A stretch of DNA of 64,000 bases, taken from NCBI GenBank assembly GCA_963817615.1, contig CAWFPH010000003.1, positions 1,364,001-1,428,000 on the forward strand. The letters run 5' to 3'. The notes under the pieces were generated by a model that searched no databases, was not told the DNA's origin, and saw only the letters and a program-made list of their open reading frames with translations. A program made the position numbers and the translations under genes. Shown here in pieces: positions 18,743-26,881 of this stretch. The DNA comes from FEN-1219 sp963817615 (GTDB lineage Bacteria; Pseudomonadota; Gammaproteobacteria; Steroidobacterales; Rariloculaceae). The stretch's first letter is position 1; the number at the start of each line of letters is the position of its first letter.

Positions 18743-20063
18743 ATGACCTCCCGAAGAACTCTGTCGTTCGGCCTGCTGCTCCTTGCGATCGCGCTCGGCG
18801 CCTGCAGCGGCGGGCGCAAGGAGCCGCCGAAGACGCACGTGTCGGTCGCGAACGTCGCGTCGAGCTATGGCGCGCTGGTCTACCAACGCGAGCGAAGCCC
18901 AGCCCAACCCTCCGCAGCTCGCGTTCAAGGAGTCGACCGCGTTCGACTACGACGAGGATCAGTACGACTTCAACATCCTGGATGCGTATGCCAACGGCGC
19001 GCTGCTCGCGACGTTCTCGGAAAATGTGGTCGCCGGCACCGACTATACGTTCGTGATCACCGATGCCGGCGGCACCGTCATGCCGCTCGTGCTCGAGGCG
19101 CCGAAGGTCGCGGCGAACGCCGCCGACGCGCAAGTGGCGGCCGTCAACGCGGCAAACGGCTCCCCCACGATGGACGTATATCTCGAGCCGGCCGGCACGG
19201 ATATCACGGGCGCCACGCCGTGGGGCGCAGTCGGCTTCACTCAATCACTCGCGCCGCAAACGACGACGCCCGGCACCTACGAGCTCACGCTCACCGAGGC
19301 CGGCAACGCGGCGAACGTGCTGTTCACGTCGACGCCGTTCGAGGTGACTGCGGCGAAGAACCTCACGTTGATCGTGACGGCCGAGAACGGCGAGGGCAAC
19401 TCGCTCTACAGCGTGATGTTCCTGCAAGACACCACGCTGCAGCTCTACGACAAGAACGCGCCCGCGACCCTGCGCGTGATCAACACGGTGTCGGATCAGC
19501 AGCCGCGCGACGTGTACTTGGACGGTCAGCAAGTGATCGCGGCGGCTCCGTACACCGGGCCGAGCGACTACTTCCCGGCGCATGTCGGAACCGACCTCAC
19601 CTATCAAGTCACGCCCGCAGGCAGTCCGGGCGCGCTCGAGCTCGACACGACGGTCACGACGGCCGGCACGCGGTCGTACACCGATCTCGTGACCGGCACG
19701 CCCGGCGCCCTCGCCCATCAGCTCACGCAGGACGACGGGCGCCGGCTCGTGGACCAGGGCCGCATCCGTTTCTTCAACGGCGCGCTGCAATTCACCGCGC
19801 TCGATTACTTGGTCGTGCCGACCGGCACGGAGATCACGGCCGACACCGTCCCCGTGGTGACGTTGTTGCCGACCAACGGCACGATCATCAACAACTTCGC
19901 GCCCGGCACCTATGACCTGGTCGTGCGCGAGAACGGCACGGCTAACGTCGTGGCCGGACCGACGTCGATCACGTTGGCGACTGACGCGATCTACGGCGTG
20001 CTGACCGTCAATGGCGCGAGCAGCGCCACGGCGGACGTCATTCTGTTCGACGACTTTCAGTGA
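18743..20063 (+). pseudogene. DUF4397 domain lipoprotein, apparent frameshift
   Basis: The N-terminus (MTSRRTLSFGLLLLAIALGAC) is a lipoprotein signal with lipobox LGAC, followed by VSVANVASSYGALVYQRE. The frame then degenerates, while the next frame carries the rest of the protein (AQPNPPQLAFKEST through to LFDDFQ and a TGA at 20061-20063). The switch is a +1 shift near 18885-18900. The body has repeats of the DUF4397 type (LRVINTVSDQQPRDVYLDG, then VYLEPAGTDI), a surface-exposed Ig-like fold. Because the whole downstream frame is intact, a one-base sequencing error or a very recent mutation is more likely than old decay. Confidence 0.72.
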
Positions 20064-20111
20064 CGCGACGGGTTGAGGCGGCGCACTCGGTCGCGTGACA
20101 AGGGGGAGAAT

Positions 20112-21032
20112 ATGCCTCGTTGGAGCGTGCTCACCTCGGCCCTGCTCGCGTTCCTCGCCACGACGGCGGCCGACGCGCAGCCTGGCGGCTGCGATCGGCG
20201 CTGCTTGCTGTCGTTTCTTACGGAATACACCGAAGCGCTGACCGACAACAACATCGCGCGGCTGGCGGTGTCGACTACCGTCCGGGTCACGAGCAACGGC
20301 GCGATGGTCGAGCTCGGGAAGGGCGAGGTATGGGGACCCGGACGCCGGCTCCCGTATCGGCAAGCGTTCGTCGATCCGGTGACCGGTGCGGCCGTGTTCT
20401 ACGGCATCGTCACGAACGACGTTCGCTCCGCGCGAACCGGCACCCGCGACACCGCGGGAGGCCACGAGCACTGGTGGTTTTATGTGGCGCGGCTGAAGAT
20501 CGAGCGGCAGCGCATCACCGAGATCGAGGAAGTATCGTACGAGCCCGCGCCGGGAGGGTTCGGCGCGAAACCGGAGAGCCTCTCACTGCCCGACCGCATC
20601 TTCGATACCTGGCTGCCGCAATCCGAGCGGGTGTCGCGCAACGAGCTGTTCGCGGTCGCGAACAAGTATTTCGACGCGGTCTCGCACAAGATCGACTATC
20701 ACGACGTGCCATGGCATCCCGAGTGTCAACGCGTCGAGCTCGGCGTTTTCACCGTGAACTCGCAGCGCTCCCCCGGCAGCTGCGGCGGCGAGTTCCAGGT
20801 TCCGTCCGTGAAGTGGAACGTCGAAAACCGCCGCTTCTATGTCGCCGACATCGAGCGCGGCGTGGTGCTGGCGATCGCAAATTTCATGACACCCTCCGAA
20901 TATCCGAGCAACAACGGCTCAGTGGTGTTCGAAGTGTTCAAGGTGCAAGACGGTCTGATTCGGCAAATCCACGCGTTCTTTCGCGGCAACGGCCAGCTGC
21001 ACTCCGGCTGGGGTGAGGGCCCCGGCTCGTAG
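20112..21032 (+). CDS. Secreted protein of unknown function (DUF8021-like)
   Basis: A 306-residue exported protein: signal peptide (WSVLTSALLAFLATTAADA), then CDRRCLLSFLTEYTEALTDN. This SnoaL-like opening, with GAMVELGKGEVWG and later RLKIERQRITEIEEV, resembles DUF8021-type domains, usually annotated as hypothetical. A second region (about residues 150-300) repeats a similar pattern (NKYFDAVSHKIDY, then RIEVF-like text near the end), suggesting two related domains. The ATG at 20112 follows GGGGGAG. It is 48 bp downstream of the DUF4397 gene, probably in the same unit. No function can be assigned. Confidence 0.75.
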   Translation: MPRWSVLTSALLAFLATTAADAQPGGCDRRCLLSFLTEYTEALTDNNIARLAVSTTVRVTSNGAMVELGKGEVWGPGRRLPYRQAFVDPVTGAAVFYGIVTNDVRSARTGTRDTAGGHEHWWFYVARLKIERQRITEIEEVSYEPAPGGFGAKPESLSLPDRIFDTWLPQSERVSRNELFAVANKYFDAVSHKIDYHDVPWHPECQRVELGVFTVNSQRSPGSCGGEFQVPSVKWNVENRRFYVADIERGVVLAIANFMTPSEYPSNNGSVVFEVFKVQDGLIRQIHAFFRGNGQLHSGWGEGPGS

Positions 21033-21075
21033 CATCCGACACGACCCTGCGCGCGGCTCGCATCGTGCGCTGCCG

Positions 21076-21081
21076 TATAAT
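21076..21081 (+). promoter_or_regulatory. -10 box upstream of tRNA-Arg
   Basis: A perfect TATAAT lies 11 bases before the tRNA, as expected for a tRNA promoter. The region at -35 (around 21053) is GC-rich and does not match consensus. Confidence 0.55.
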
Positions 21082-21092
21082 CGCCGACACGC

Positions 21093-21167
21093 GCCCCTGT
21101 AGTTCAATGGATAAAACGGCCCCCTCCTAAGGGGCAGCTGCAGGTTCGATTCCTGCCGGGGGCGCCA
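21093..21167 (+). tRNA. tRNA-Arg (anticodon CCT)
   Basis: The sequence folds as a cloverleaf: acceptor GCCCCTG pairing with CGGGGGC (one G-U), D arm GTTC/AAAC around AATGGATA (one mismatch), anticodon stem GCCCC/GGGGC with loop CTCCTAA (anticodon CCT at 21126-21128), and T arm GCAGG-TTCGATT-CCTGC. A discriminator G and encoded CCA end it. It resembles E. coli argW. It reads AGG codons. No integrase or direct repeat of the 3' end is nearby, so it is not visibly used as an attachment site. Confidence 0.96.
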
Positions 21168-21473
21168 TCCTCGAGGCCGCGTGACCCGCGGATTCGGCCG
21201 CTGCTTCCGGATTCGCAACGATATTCGCGCCGCGACCGTTTATGCATGAAGGTCGGCATACGCCGCGTATCGTGTTATCATTACTCACAATTCAATCCTA
21301 CGGCTGCTCGCAGGAGCGCAGGGCAGCGGCGCAATGCCGCAAGTGACAGGGCCCGCACGCGCTCCGATCACGTCGAGCCGTCGCGAAAATCACCGGGCGA
21401 GCGCCATGGCGGCGCACGCAGTCGCGCGATGGCGGGGCTGTTCCTTGAAGCTCTGACGGGAGGATTTGCACGA
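21168..21473. other. 306-bp region between tRNA-Arg and the methyltransferase gene
   Basis: No gene is visible. It holds a perfect 6-1-6 inverted repeat, ATACGCCGCGTAT (21258-21270), next to an AT-richer stretch (GTGTTATCATTACTCACAATTC) that may contain the promoter of the methyltransferase-ABC-MFS operon. An in-frame extension of the methyltransferase through this region has no coding character. Confidence 0.4.
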
Positions 21474-22433
21474 ATGAATGCGGTTATAAAGACGCCTCGA
21501 GAGGATTTCTTGAGCATCAATTCATCGAAGGCCAATTTCGATGAGATCTACGAAATGGACGACCCGCGGGGCTATTTCTCGGTGCTGGGCTCGCTCGACT
21601 ACATGATCCCGGACGTAGCCGAGCCGGTCGTCCGGCAATTGCTCGACGCGCGCATCCGTCGCTACGGCGGCACGCCCACCGTGCTCGACGTGGGCTGCTC
21701 CTACGGCATCAATGCGGCCGTGCATCGCTTCCCGGTCACGTTCGCGACGCTGCGCCGCCGCTATGCGCGGCACGAGATGGCGACGATCCCCTCGCCGGAG
21801 CTCTGCGAGCTCGACAGCAACTACTACGCCAGCTGGCCCGATTTGGGTCTTGCGCGGTTCGTCGGACTCGATGCCTCGGCGCCCGCGATCCGCTATGCGC
21901 GCCGCGTGGGCCTGATCGAGCACGGCATCGCCGCGGACCTCGAGCAAACGGCGCTCGCGCCTCACGACGCGTTGGCCGTGCGCGATGTCGACGTCGTGCT
22001 GTCGACCGGCGCCATCGGCTACGTGACGGAAAAAACCTACCGCAAGCTGCTCGACGGAATGCCGCGAACGCCGTGGATCGTGTCGTTCGTGCTGCGCATG
22101 TTTCCGTACGACGGCTTCGCCGGGATGCTCCGCGAATACGGTCTCGTCACGGAGCGGCTCGGCAGCGCCGTGTTCGTGCAGCGTCGCTTCCGCGACGTCG
22201 AGGAGTTCGAGAGCAACCTCGATATCCTCGCGAAGCGCGGTATCAAGACCAAGGGTCTCGAGGCGGACGGCTTGTTCCGCGCGGAGCTGTTCGTATCGCG
22301 TCCCGAGGCCGACGTCCGCGTGGCCCCGCTCGAGGAGCTCGTCACGCTGAGCAGCGGCCGCAACCGCCCGACCGGCACCCGTTACGTGCGCGTGTCGAGT
22401 CGCGACGGCGCGCAAGTGGCTCTCGAGCCGTGA
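21474..22433 (+). CDS. Class I SAM-dependent methyltransferase
   Basis: A 319-residue methyltransferase. Motif I is TVLDVGCSYGINA (about residues 65-77), with an acidic motif II in FVGLDASAPAIRYA and a motif IV-like VDVVLSTGAIGYV. The ATG at 21474 follows GGGAGG and begins a good N-terminus (MNAVIKTPRE). The methyl acceptor is not recognisable. It is the first gene of a tightly overlapping set with a betaine-type ABC importer and an MFS transporter, which hints at methylation of, or in response to, a small quaternary amine or thiol-histidine compound; that link is inference only. Confidence 0.8.
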   Translation: MNAVIKTPREDFLSINSSKANFDEIYEMDDPRGYFSVLGSLDYMIPDVAEPVVRQLLDARIRRYGGTPTVLDVGCSYGINAAVHRFPVTFATLRRRYARHEMATIPSPELCELDSNYYASWPDLGLARFVGLDASAPAIRYARRVGLIEHGIAADLEQTALAPHDALAVRDVDVVLSTGAIGYVTEKTYRKLLDGMPRTPWIVSFVLRMFPYDGFAGMLREYGLVTERLGSAVFVQRRFRDVEEFESNLDILAKRGIKTKGLEADGLFRAELFVSRPEADVRVAPLEELVTLSSGRNRPTGTRYVRVSSRDGAQVALEP

Positions 22434-23245
22434 ACGCAGCGGCGCCCGGGCGGGCACCTCGACCGCCCGGGCAGCCGTTCATTGAGCTTGCGCGCGTCTC
22501 GCGCGCGTATGGCGACAACGTCGCCGTTCGCAACGTCGACCTGTCGATCGCGGCCGGCGAGCTCGTCGTAATCGTGGGTGAGTCGGGCTCCGGCAAGACC
22601 ACGACGCTGAAGATGGTCAATCGGCTGCTCGAGCCCGACACCGGCGAGGTGTTCATCGACGGTCGACCGACCCACGCGCAACCCGCGCACGAGCTCAGGC
22701 GCCGGATCGGCTACGTTTTCCAGCGCATCGGCCTATTTCCGCACCTGACGGTGGCGGGAAACATCGGCATCACGCCGCGGCTGCTCGGTTGGAACGACGC
22801 GGACATCGCAGCCCGCACGGCCGAGCTGCTCGCGCTCGTGAACCTGCCGAGCGACTTCGCGGGGCGTTATCCCGCGGAGCTCTCGGGCGGTCAGCGCCAG
22901 CGCGTGGGCGTCGCTCGTGCGCTCGCCGCACGGCCTGCCGTGATGCTGATGGACGAGCCGTTCGGCGCGCTCGACCCGCTCACTCGCGATGCGCTCGGCA
23001 CCGAATACCGGCGTCTGCACACTCGGATGGGCCTGACGACGTTGCTGGTGACGCACGACGTGCTCGAGGCGCTGCTCCTCGCGGACCGAATCGTGGTGAT
23101 GCGCTCGGGGGAAATCGTCGCGCAAGGGACGCCCCGCGAGCTCATGGCCGCAACCGACGCCGACGTGCGCGCGCTGCTCGACATGCCGCGGCGGCAGGCG
23201 TTGCGCGTGGCCGCGCTGCTCGATGCGGGTGGCGCAAGTGAATGA
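22430..23245 (+). CDS. ABC transporter ATP-binding protein, betaine/ergothioneine type
   Basis: A 271-residue ATPase of the OpuCA/EgtV class: Walker A GESGSGKTT, Q-loop VFQRIGLFPHLTV, signature LSGGQRQRVGVARAL, Walker B VMLMDEPFGALDP, and H-loop LVTHDVLEALLLA. Unlike many glycine-betaine ATPases it has no tandem CBS domains at its C-terminus. The GTG start (22430-22432) overlaps the methyltransferase stop as GTGA. It pairs with the fused permease/binding protein that follows. Confidence 0.9.
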   Translation: MNAAAPGRAPRPPGQPFIELARVSRAYGDNVAVRNVDLSIAAGELVVIVGESGSGKTTTLKMVNRLLEPDTGEVFIDGRPTHAQPAHELRRRIGYVFQRIGLFPHLTVAGNIGITPRLLGWNDADIAARTAELLALVNLPSDFAGRYPAELSGGQRQRVGVARALAARPAVMLMDEPFGALDPLTRDALGTEYRRLHTRMGLTTLLVTHDVLEALLLADRIVVMRSGEIVAQGTPRELMAATDADVRALLDMPRRQALRVAALLDAGGASE

Positions 23246-24794
23246 TCGGCTCGCGGCCGCCCTGCGACTGCTGCCCGAGTACCTCGGCGATCACGTCATC
23301 CTGAGCGCAGCCGCGCTCGGGCTCGGGCTCTTGCTGAGTGCCTTGCTCACGCTCGCAGCGCTTCGCGGCGCCCGTCTGCGCTGGCCCGTGCTCGCATTCG
23401 CGAGCCTCGTGCAGACGATTCCGGGTCTCGCGTTGCTCGCACTCTTCTACCCGCTGCTGCTCGCATCATCGGCGCTCTCCGAGCGCCTGTTCGGGCACGG
23501 CTTCTCGGCGCTCGGCTTCCTGCCGTCTCTGCTCGCGCTCACGCTCTACTCCATGCTGCCCGTGATCCGCAACGGCGTGACCGGCGTTCTCACGCTCGAC
23601 CCGGCGGTAACGGAGGCCGCGCGCGGCGTGGGCATGACGGATTGGCAGCGGCTCATGCGCGTCGAGCTGCCGCTGGCGGCGCCCCAGCTGATGGCCGGCG
23701 TGCGGACGGCCGCGGTCTGGGTGATCGGGGCGGCCACGCTGTCGACGGCCGTGGGCCAGACGAGCCTCGGCAACTACATCTTCTCCGGGCTACAGCTGCA
23801 GAACTGGGTGGCGGTGCTCGTCGGCTGCGTCGCGGCGGCCGTGCTTGCGCTCGTCGCCGATCAGCTGCTTGGGGCGATCGAATCCGGAATTGCGCAGCAC
23901 CGGCCCGCCCGCATCGCGTTCGGTGCCGCGGCGCTCGCGCTCGGGATCGGTGCGGCCGCGATCGGACGCGGCGGCAGCGCCGCGCCGGACTACGTGATCG
24001 GCGCCAAGAACTTCACGGAGCAGTTCATTTTGGCGGCGCTCATGGAGGATCGCATCGCGACCGAGGGCGGCTCGTCTTCCGAACGAGCGGGCCTCGGCTC
24101 TACGATTGCGTTCGAGGCGCTGGCGAACAACGACATCGACGCATACGTGGATTACTCGGGCACGATTTGGGCCAACGTGATGAGGCGCACCGATCATCCG
24201 CCGCGCGCGGCGCTGCTCGAGCAAACGCGTGCCTGGCTCGAACGCGAGCGCGGCGTGGTGCTGCTCGGCGCGCTCGGCTTCGAGAATGCTTATGCGCTCG
24301 CGATGCGGCGGGACGAAGCCGCTCGCCTCAAAATTGCGACCATTGCCGATCTCGCGGCGCACGCGCGCGACCTTCGAATCGGCGGGGACTTCGAGTTCTT
24401 CTCCCGCCCGGAATGGCAAGCGCTCCAGCAGGCCTACGGGCTTCAGTTCGCGAGTCGGCGCGAGTTCCAACCGACGTTCATGTACGAGGCCATCGCGACC
24501 GACGAGGTGGACGTGATCTCCGCCTTCTCGAGCGACGGCAGGATCGCGGCGAACGATCTGCTCGTGCTCGAGGATCCGCGCGGCGCGATACTGCCGTACG
24601 ACGCGATCGTGCTCGTGTCGCCACGCCGCGCGAACGATCCTCTACTCAGACGCGCGCTCACGCCGCTCGTCGGCGCGATCCCCGCGCAGCTCATGCGTGA
24701 GGCGAACTACCGCGTGGACCGCCCGGACGACGCGTCGACGCCGGCTGCGGCCGCGCGTTGGCTCGAAATGCAGGCGCTCGCCGGCGCTCGATGA
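23223..24794 (+). CDS. ABC permease fused to a betaine-type substrate-binding domain (EgtU/OpuC-like)
   Basis: A 523-residue fusion. Residues 1-215 are the permease, with about five membrane helices and the EAA loop AARGVGMTDWQRLMRVELPLAAPQL. After one more helix (about 225-245) comes an OpuAC-type periplasmic binding domain (about 255-520) starting YVIGAKNFTEQFILAAL and containing ALANNDIDAYVDYSGT. This architecture is known from choline, betaine and bile-related systems and from the ergothioneine importer EgtU. The ligand cannot be told from sequence. An alternative GTG start at 23238 would shorten the overlap with the ATPase gene. Confidence 0.9.
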   Translation: MRVAQVNDRLAAALRLLPEYLGDHVILSAAALGLGLLLSALLTLAALRGARLRWPVLAFASLVQTIPGLALLALFYPLLLASSALSERLFGHGFSALGFLPSLLALTLYSMLPVIRNGVTGVLTLDPAVTEAARGVGMTDWQRLMRVELPLAAPQLMAGVRTAAVWVIGAATLSTAVGQTSLGNYIFSGLQLQNWVAVLVGCVAAAVLALVADQLLGAIESGIAQHRPARIAFGAAALALGIGAAAIGRGGSAAPDYVIGAKNFTEQFILAALMEDRIATEGGSSSERAGLGSTIAFEALANNDIDAYVDYSGTIWANVMRRTDHPPRAALLEQTRAWLERERGVVLLGALGFENAYALAMRRDEAARLKIATIADLAAHARDLRIGGDFEFFSRPEWQALQQAYGLQFASRREFQPTFMYEAIATDEVDVISAFSSDGRIAANDLLVLEDPRGAILPYDAIVLVSPRRANDPLLRRALTPLVGAIPAQLMREANYRVDRPDDASTPAAAARWLEMQALAGAR

Positions 24795-26020
24795 GGGCTA
24801 CCCTGGCAGGCGCGTCCTCACTGCTGCTCGGCATGGGGCTGCTGATGCTCGGGGCGGGCCTGCAGGGGACGCTGCTCGGCGTGCGCGCGACGCTCGACGG
24901 CTTCTCCACGCTGCTCACGGGCTCGATCATGGCGTGCTACTACGTCGGCTATCTCGGCGGCTCGCTCGGCGCACCGCCGCTCGTGCAGCGCGTCGGCCAC
25001 ATTCGCGTATTCGCCGCGCTGTCGTCGGTCGCGGCCGCCACGATCTTGCTGCAAGGGTTGCTCGTTTCGGCCCCGACCTGGGCGCTCCTGCGCGCGGTCT
25101 CGGGCTTTTGCTTCGCGGGCATCTACGTGGTCGCGGAAAGCTGGCTGAACCATCGCGCCGACAACCGCAGCCGCGCGACCGTGCTCGGCACCTATATGGT
25201 CGTGATCTATCTCGGCCTCGGGCTCGGCCAGCTGCTGCTCAAGACGGCGAACCCGCAGTCGCCGGTGCTGTTCATCGTGGTCGCGGTGCTGATCTCGATC
25301 GCCGTCGTGCCCATCGCGCTCACGGCGCAGCATGCGCCGGACTTCAGTCTTCCGCAGCGCGTGCGCGTGCGCGAGCTGCTTGCGGTCTCCCCATTCGGCG
25401 TGATCGGCGTGCTGTTCTCGGGCGCTGCGGCCGGAACGGTTTTCTCGGTGGGCCCGGTCTATGCGGCCGCGAGCGGCTTCGGCACGGGCGGCGTGGCCGC
25501 CTACATGGCGTCGAGCATCCTCACGGCCGTCGCAGCGCAGCTGCCGATCGGACGCGCATCGGACCGCTTCGATCGGCGCACGGTGCTCGCGTCCATGTCG
25601 TTGCTCGCGACGGCTGCGGCGCTCGCCGCGCTCGCCCTCGCGGCACGCCATACCGCCCTCTTCTACTTGCCCGCCGCGTTGTTCGGTGCGCTCACCCTCA
25701 GCGTCTACTCGCTGTCGGTCGCGCACATCAACGATTATTTGCAGCCCGCGCAGATGGTCGGCGCGAGCGGCACGTTGATCCTCGTGAACGGCTTCGGCGC
25801 AGTGCTCGGCCCGATCGCGGTCACGGGCGCGATGCAGGCGTTCGATGCGCGCGCCTATTTCGTCGCGCTGACGGTGCTGCACCTGGCATTCGCCGGCTAT
25901 GCCCTCTGGCGCAAGGGCCGACGCGGACCGATGCCGACCGGGCAGAAGACCGCGTTCGTGGCGGCCGCGCCGCAGGCCGCGCCGACCGGCCTATTGTCGG
26001 CGCAGCCGGAGAGCGAATAG
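24791..26020 (+). CDS. MFS transporter
   Basis: A 409-residue protein with about twelve membrane helices. The N-terminal half has the sequence GYLGGSLGAPPLVQRVGHIRVF after helix 2, equivalent to the MFS A-motif, and a second copy-like region QLPIGRASDRFDRRTV after helix 8. It resembles YcaD/UMF-type transporters of unknown substrate. The ATG (24791-24793) overlaps the stop of the permease gene (ATGA), so it belongs to the same unit as the methyltransferase and ABC importer; it could export a product or take up a related compound. Confidence 0.85.
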   Translation: MRATLAGASSLLLGMGLLMLGAGLQGTLLGVRATLDGFSTLLTGSIMACYYVGYLGGSLGAPPLVQRVGHIRVFAALSSVAAATILLQGLLVSAPTWALLRAVSGFCFAGIYVVAESWLNHRADNRSRATVLGTYMVVIYLGLGLGQLLLKTANPQSPVLFIVVAVLISIAVVPIALTAQHAPDFSLPQRVRVRELLAVSPFGVIGVLFSGAAAGTVFSVGPVYAAASGFGTGGVAAYMASSILTAVAAQLPIGRASDRFDRRTVLASMSLLATAAALAALALAARHTALFYLPAALFGALTLSVYSLSVAHINDYLQPAQMVGASGTLILVNGFGAVLGPIAVTGAMQAFDARAYFVALTVLHLAFAGYALWRKGRRGPMPTGQKTAFVAAAPQAAPTGLLSAQPESE

Positions 26021-26070
26021 AGTCGGCGCCGGCTCGCGACGCCAAGCGGCGTGCCGGGCGCACTCCCGAC

Positions 26071-26112
26071 AAGGCGTGACGCCTTTCACGGCCGCTGGCG
26101 ACCGAATATTCT
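26071..26112 (+). promoter_or_regulatory. Putative promoter with overlapping palindrome
   Basis: TTTCAC (26084-26089) and TATTCT (26107-26112) are spaced by 17 bases. A perfect 7-1-7 palindrome, AAGGCGTGACGCCTT (26071-26085), overlaps the -35 side and may be an operator, or a stem ending the preceding MFS message. It would serve the barrel gene at 26149. Confidence 0.45.
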
Positions 26113-26148
26113 ACGGTGCGCTTCGTCGCGCCAAGGGAGACGTGATCT

Positions 26149-26766
26149 ATGCACCGCCCTATCCTCGCCGCCGCGGCGGCATGTCTCGTGATGGTCGCGC
26201 CGGCGGCTTACGCCGCCGAGTTGAGTTACAGCTACGTCGAAGGAGCCATTGGGGCCACCAGCACCGACACGCCGGTCGGTGAGCAAAGCGGCAACGCGGG
26301 GGAGGCATCCTTCTCTTACGGCATCCTCAAGCTCTTGCACGTCTTCGCAAGCTATCGCATGAACGACTTCGATCACCTGTCGCAGAGCACCGAGCTCACG
26401 ACGGCAGGCGCGGGCTTCACGTACAACTTCACGCCGACCCAGAGCGTGTACGTCGACTTGGCCGGCGTGTCGGCGCAGGCCGACTCGATTGCGGGCGGCG
26501 GCACGATCGGCCCGGACGGCACGGGTTACGGCTATGCGGTCGGCTATCGCGAGATGCGGCCGAACGGCAAGATCGAGTTCGACGTGAAGGCGAGCCGGCT
26601 CGTGTTCGACGACCCCGCCTTTTCGAACACCTCGATCGACATGGACCTGCTTTTCAGGGTGACGCCGCGGTTCAAGATCGATGCGGGCATTCGCTTCATC
26701 GGCGACGAGAACGCGTTCCGCGTCGGCGCGCGCTACTACTTACCGAGCCGGTTCGAACGCCGGTAG
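26149..26766 (+). CDS. Outer-membrane beta-barrel protein
   Basis: A 205-residue exported protein with signal peptide (ILAAAAACLVMVAPAAYAA). The mature part alternates aromatic/hydrophobic and polar residues in about eight strands (ELSYSYVEGAIG, HVFASYRMNDFDH, GAGFTYNFTP, SVYVDLAGVSA, AVGYREMRPNGKIEF, and so on), like small OmpX/OmpW-size barrels. It lacks a strict C-terminal Phe (ends RFERR). Function unknown. Confidence 0.75.
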   Translation: MHRPILAAAAACLVMVAPAAYAAELSYSYVEGAIGATSTDTPVGEQSGNAGEASFSYGILKLLHVFASYRMNDFDHLSQSTELTTAGAGFTYNFTPTQSVYVDLAGVSAQADSIAGGGTIGPDGTGYGYAVGYREMRPNGKIEFDVKASRLVFDDPAFSNTSIDMDLLFRVTPRFKIDAGIRFIGDENAFRVGARYYLPSRFERR

Positions 26767-26818
26767 CGTTCGTCTCTCGACGCCGCTCGTGCGGCGACGG
26801 CTCGACCGAAGCTCCTGC

Positions 26819-26839
26819 GCGCGGCGCAAAAAGCCGCGC
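26819..26839 (+). terminator. 7-bp GC stem with A-rich loop after the barrel gene
   Basis: GCGCGGC and GCCGCGC pair around the loop GCAAAAA. No T tract follows. It lies between the barrel gene and the OFA transporter and may end the first message. Confidence 0.35.
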
Positions 26840-26881
26840 AATTCCGTCCGCAATCAATAGAATGTGCGGACCGGGGGGAGC

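Noticed and set aside
21093..21167. tRNA-Arg as an integration site
   Set aside because: No integrase gene and no repeat of the tRNA 3' end is visible nearby.
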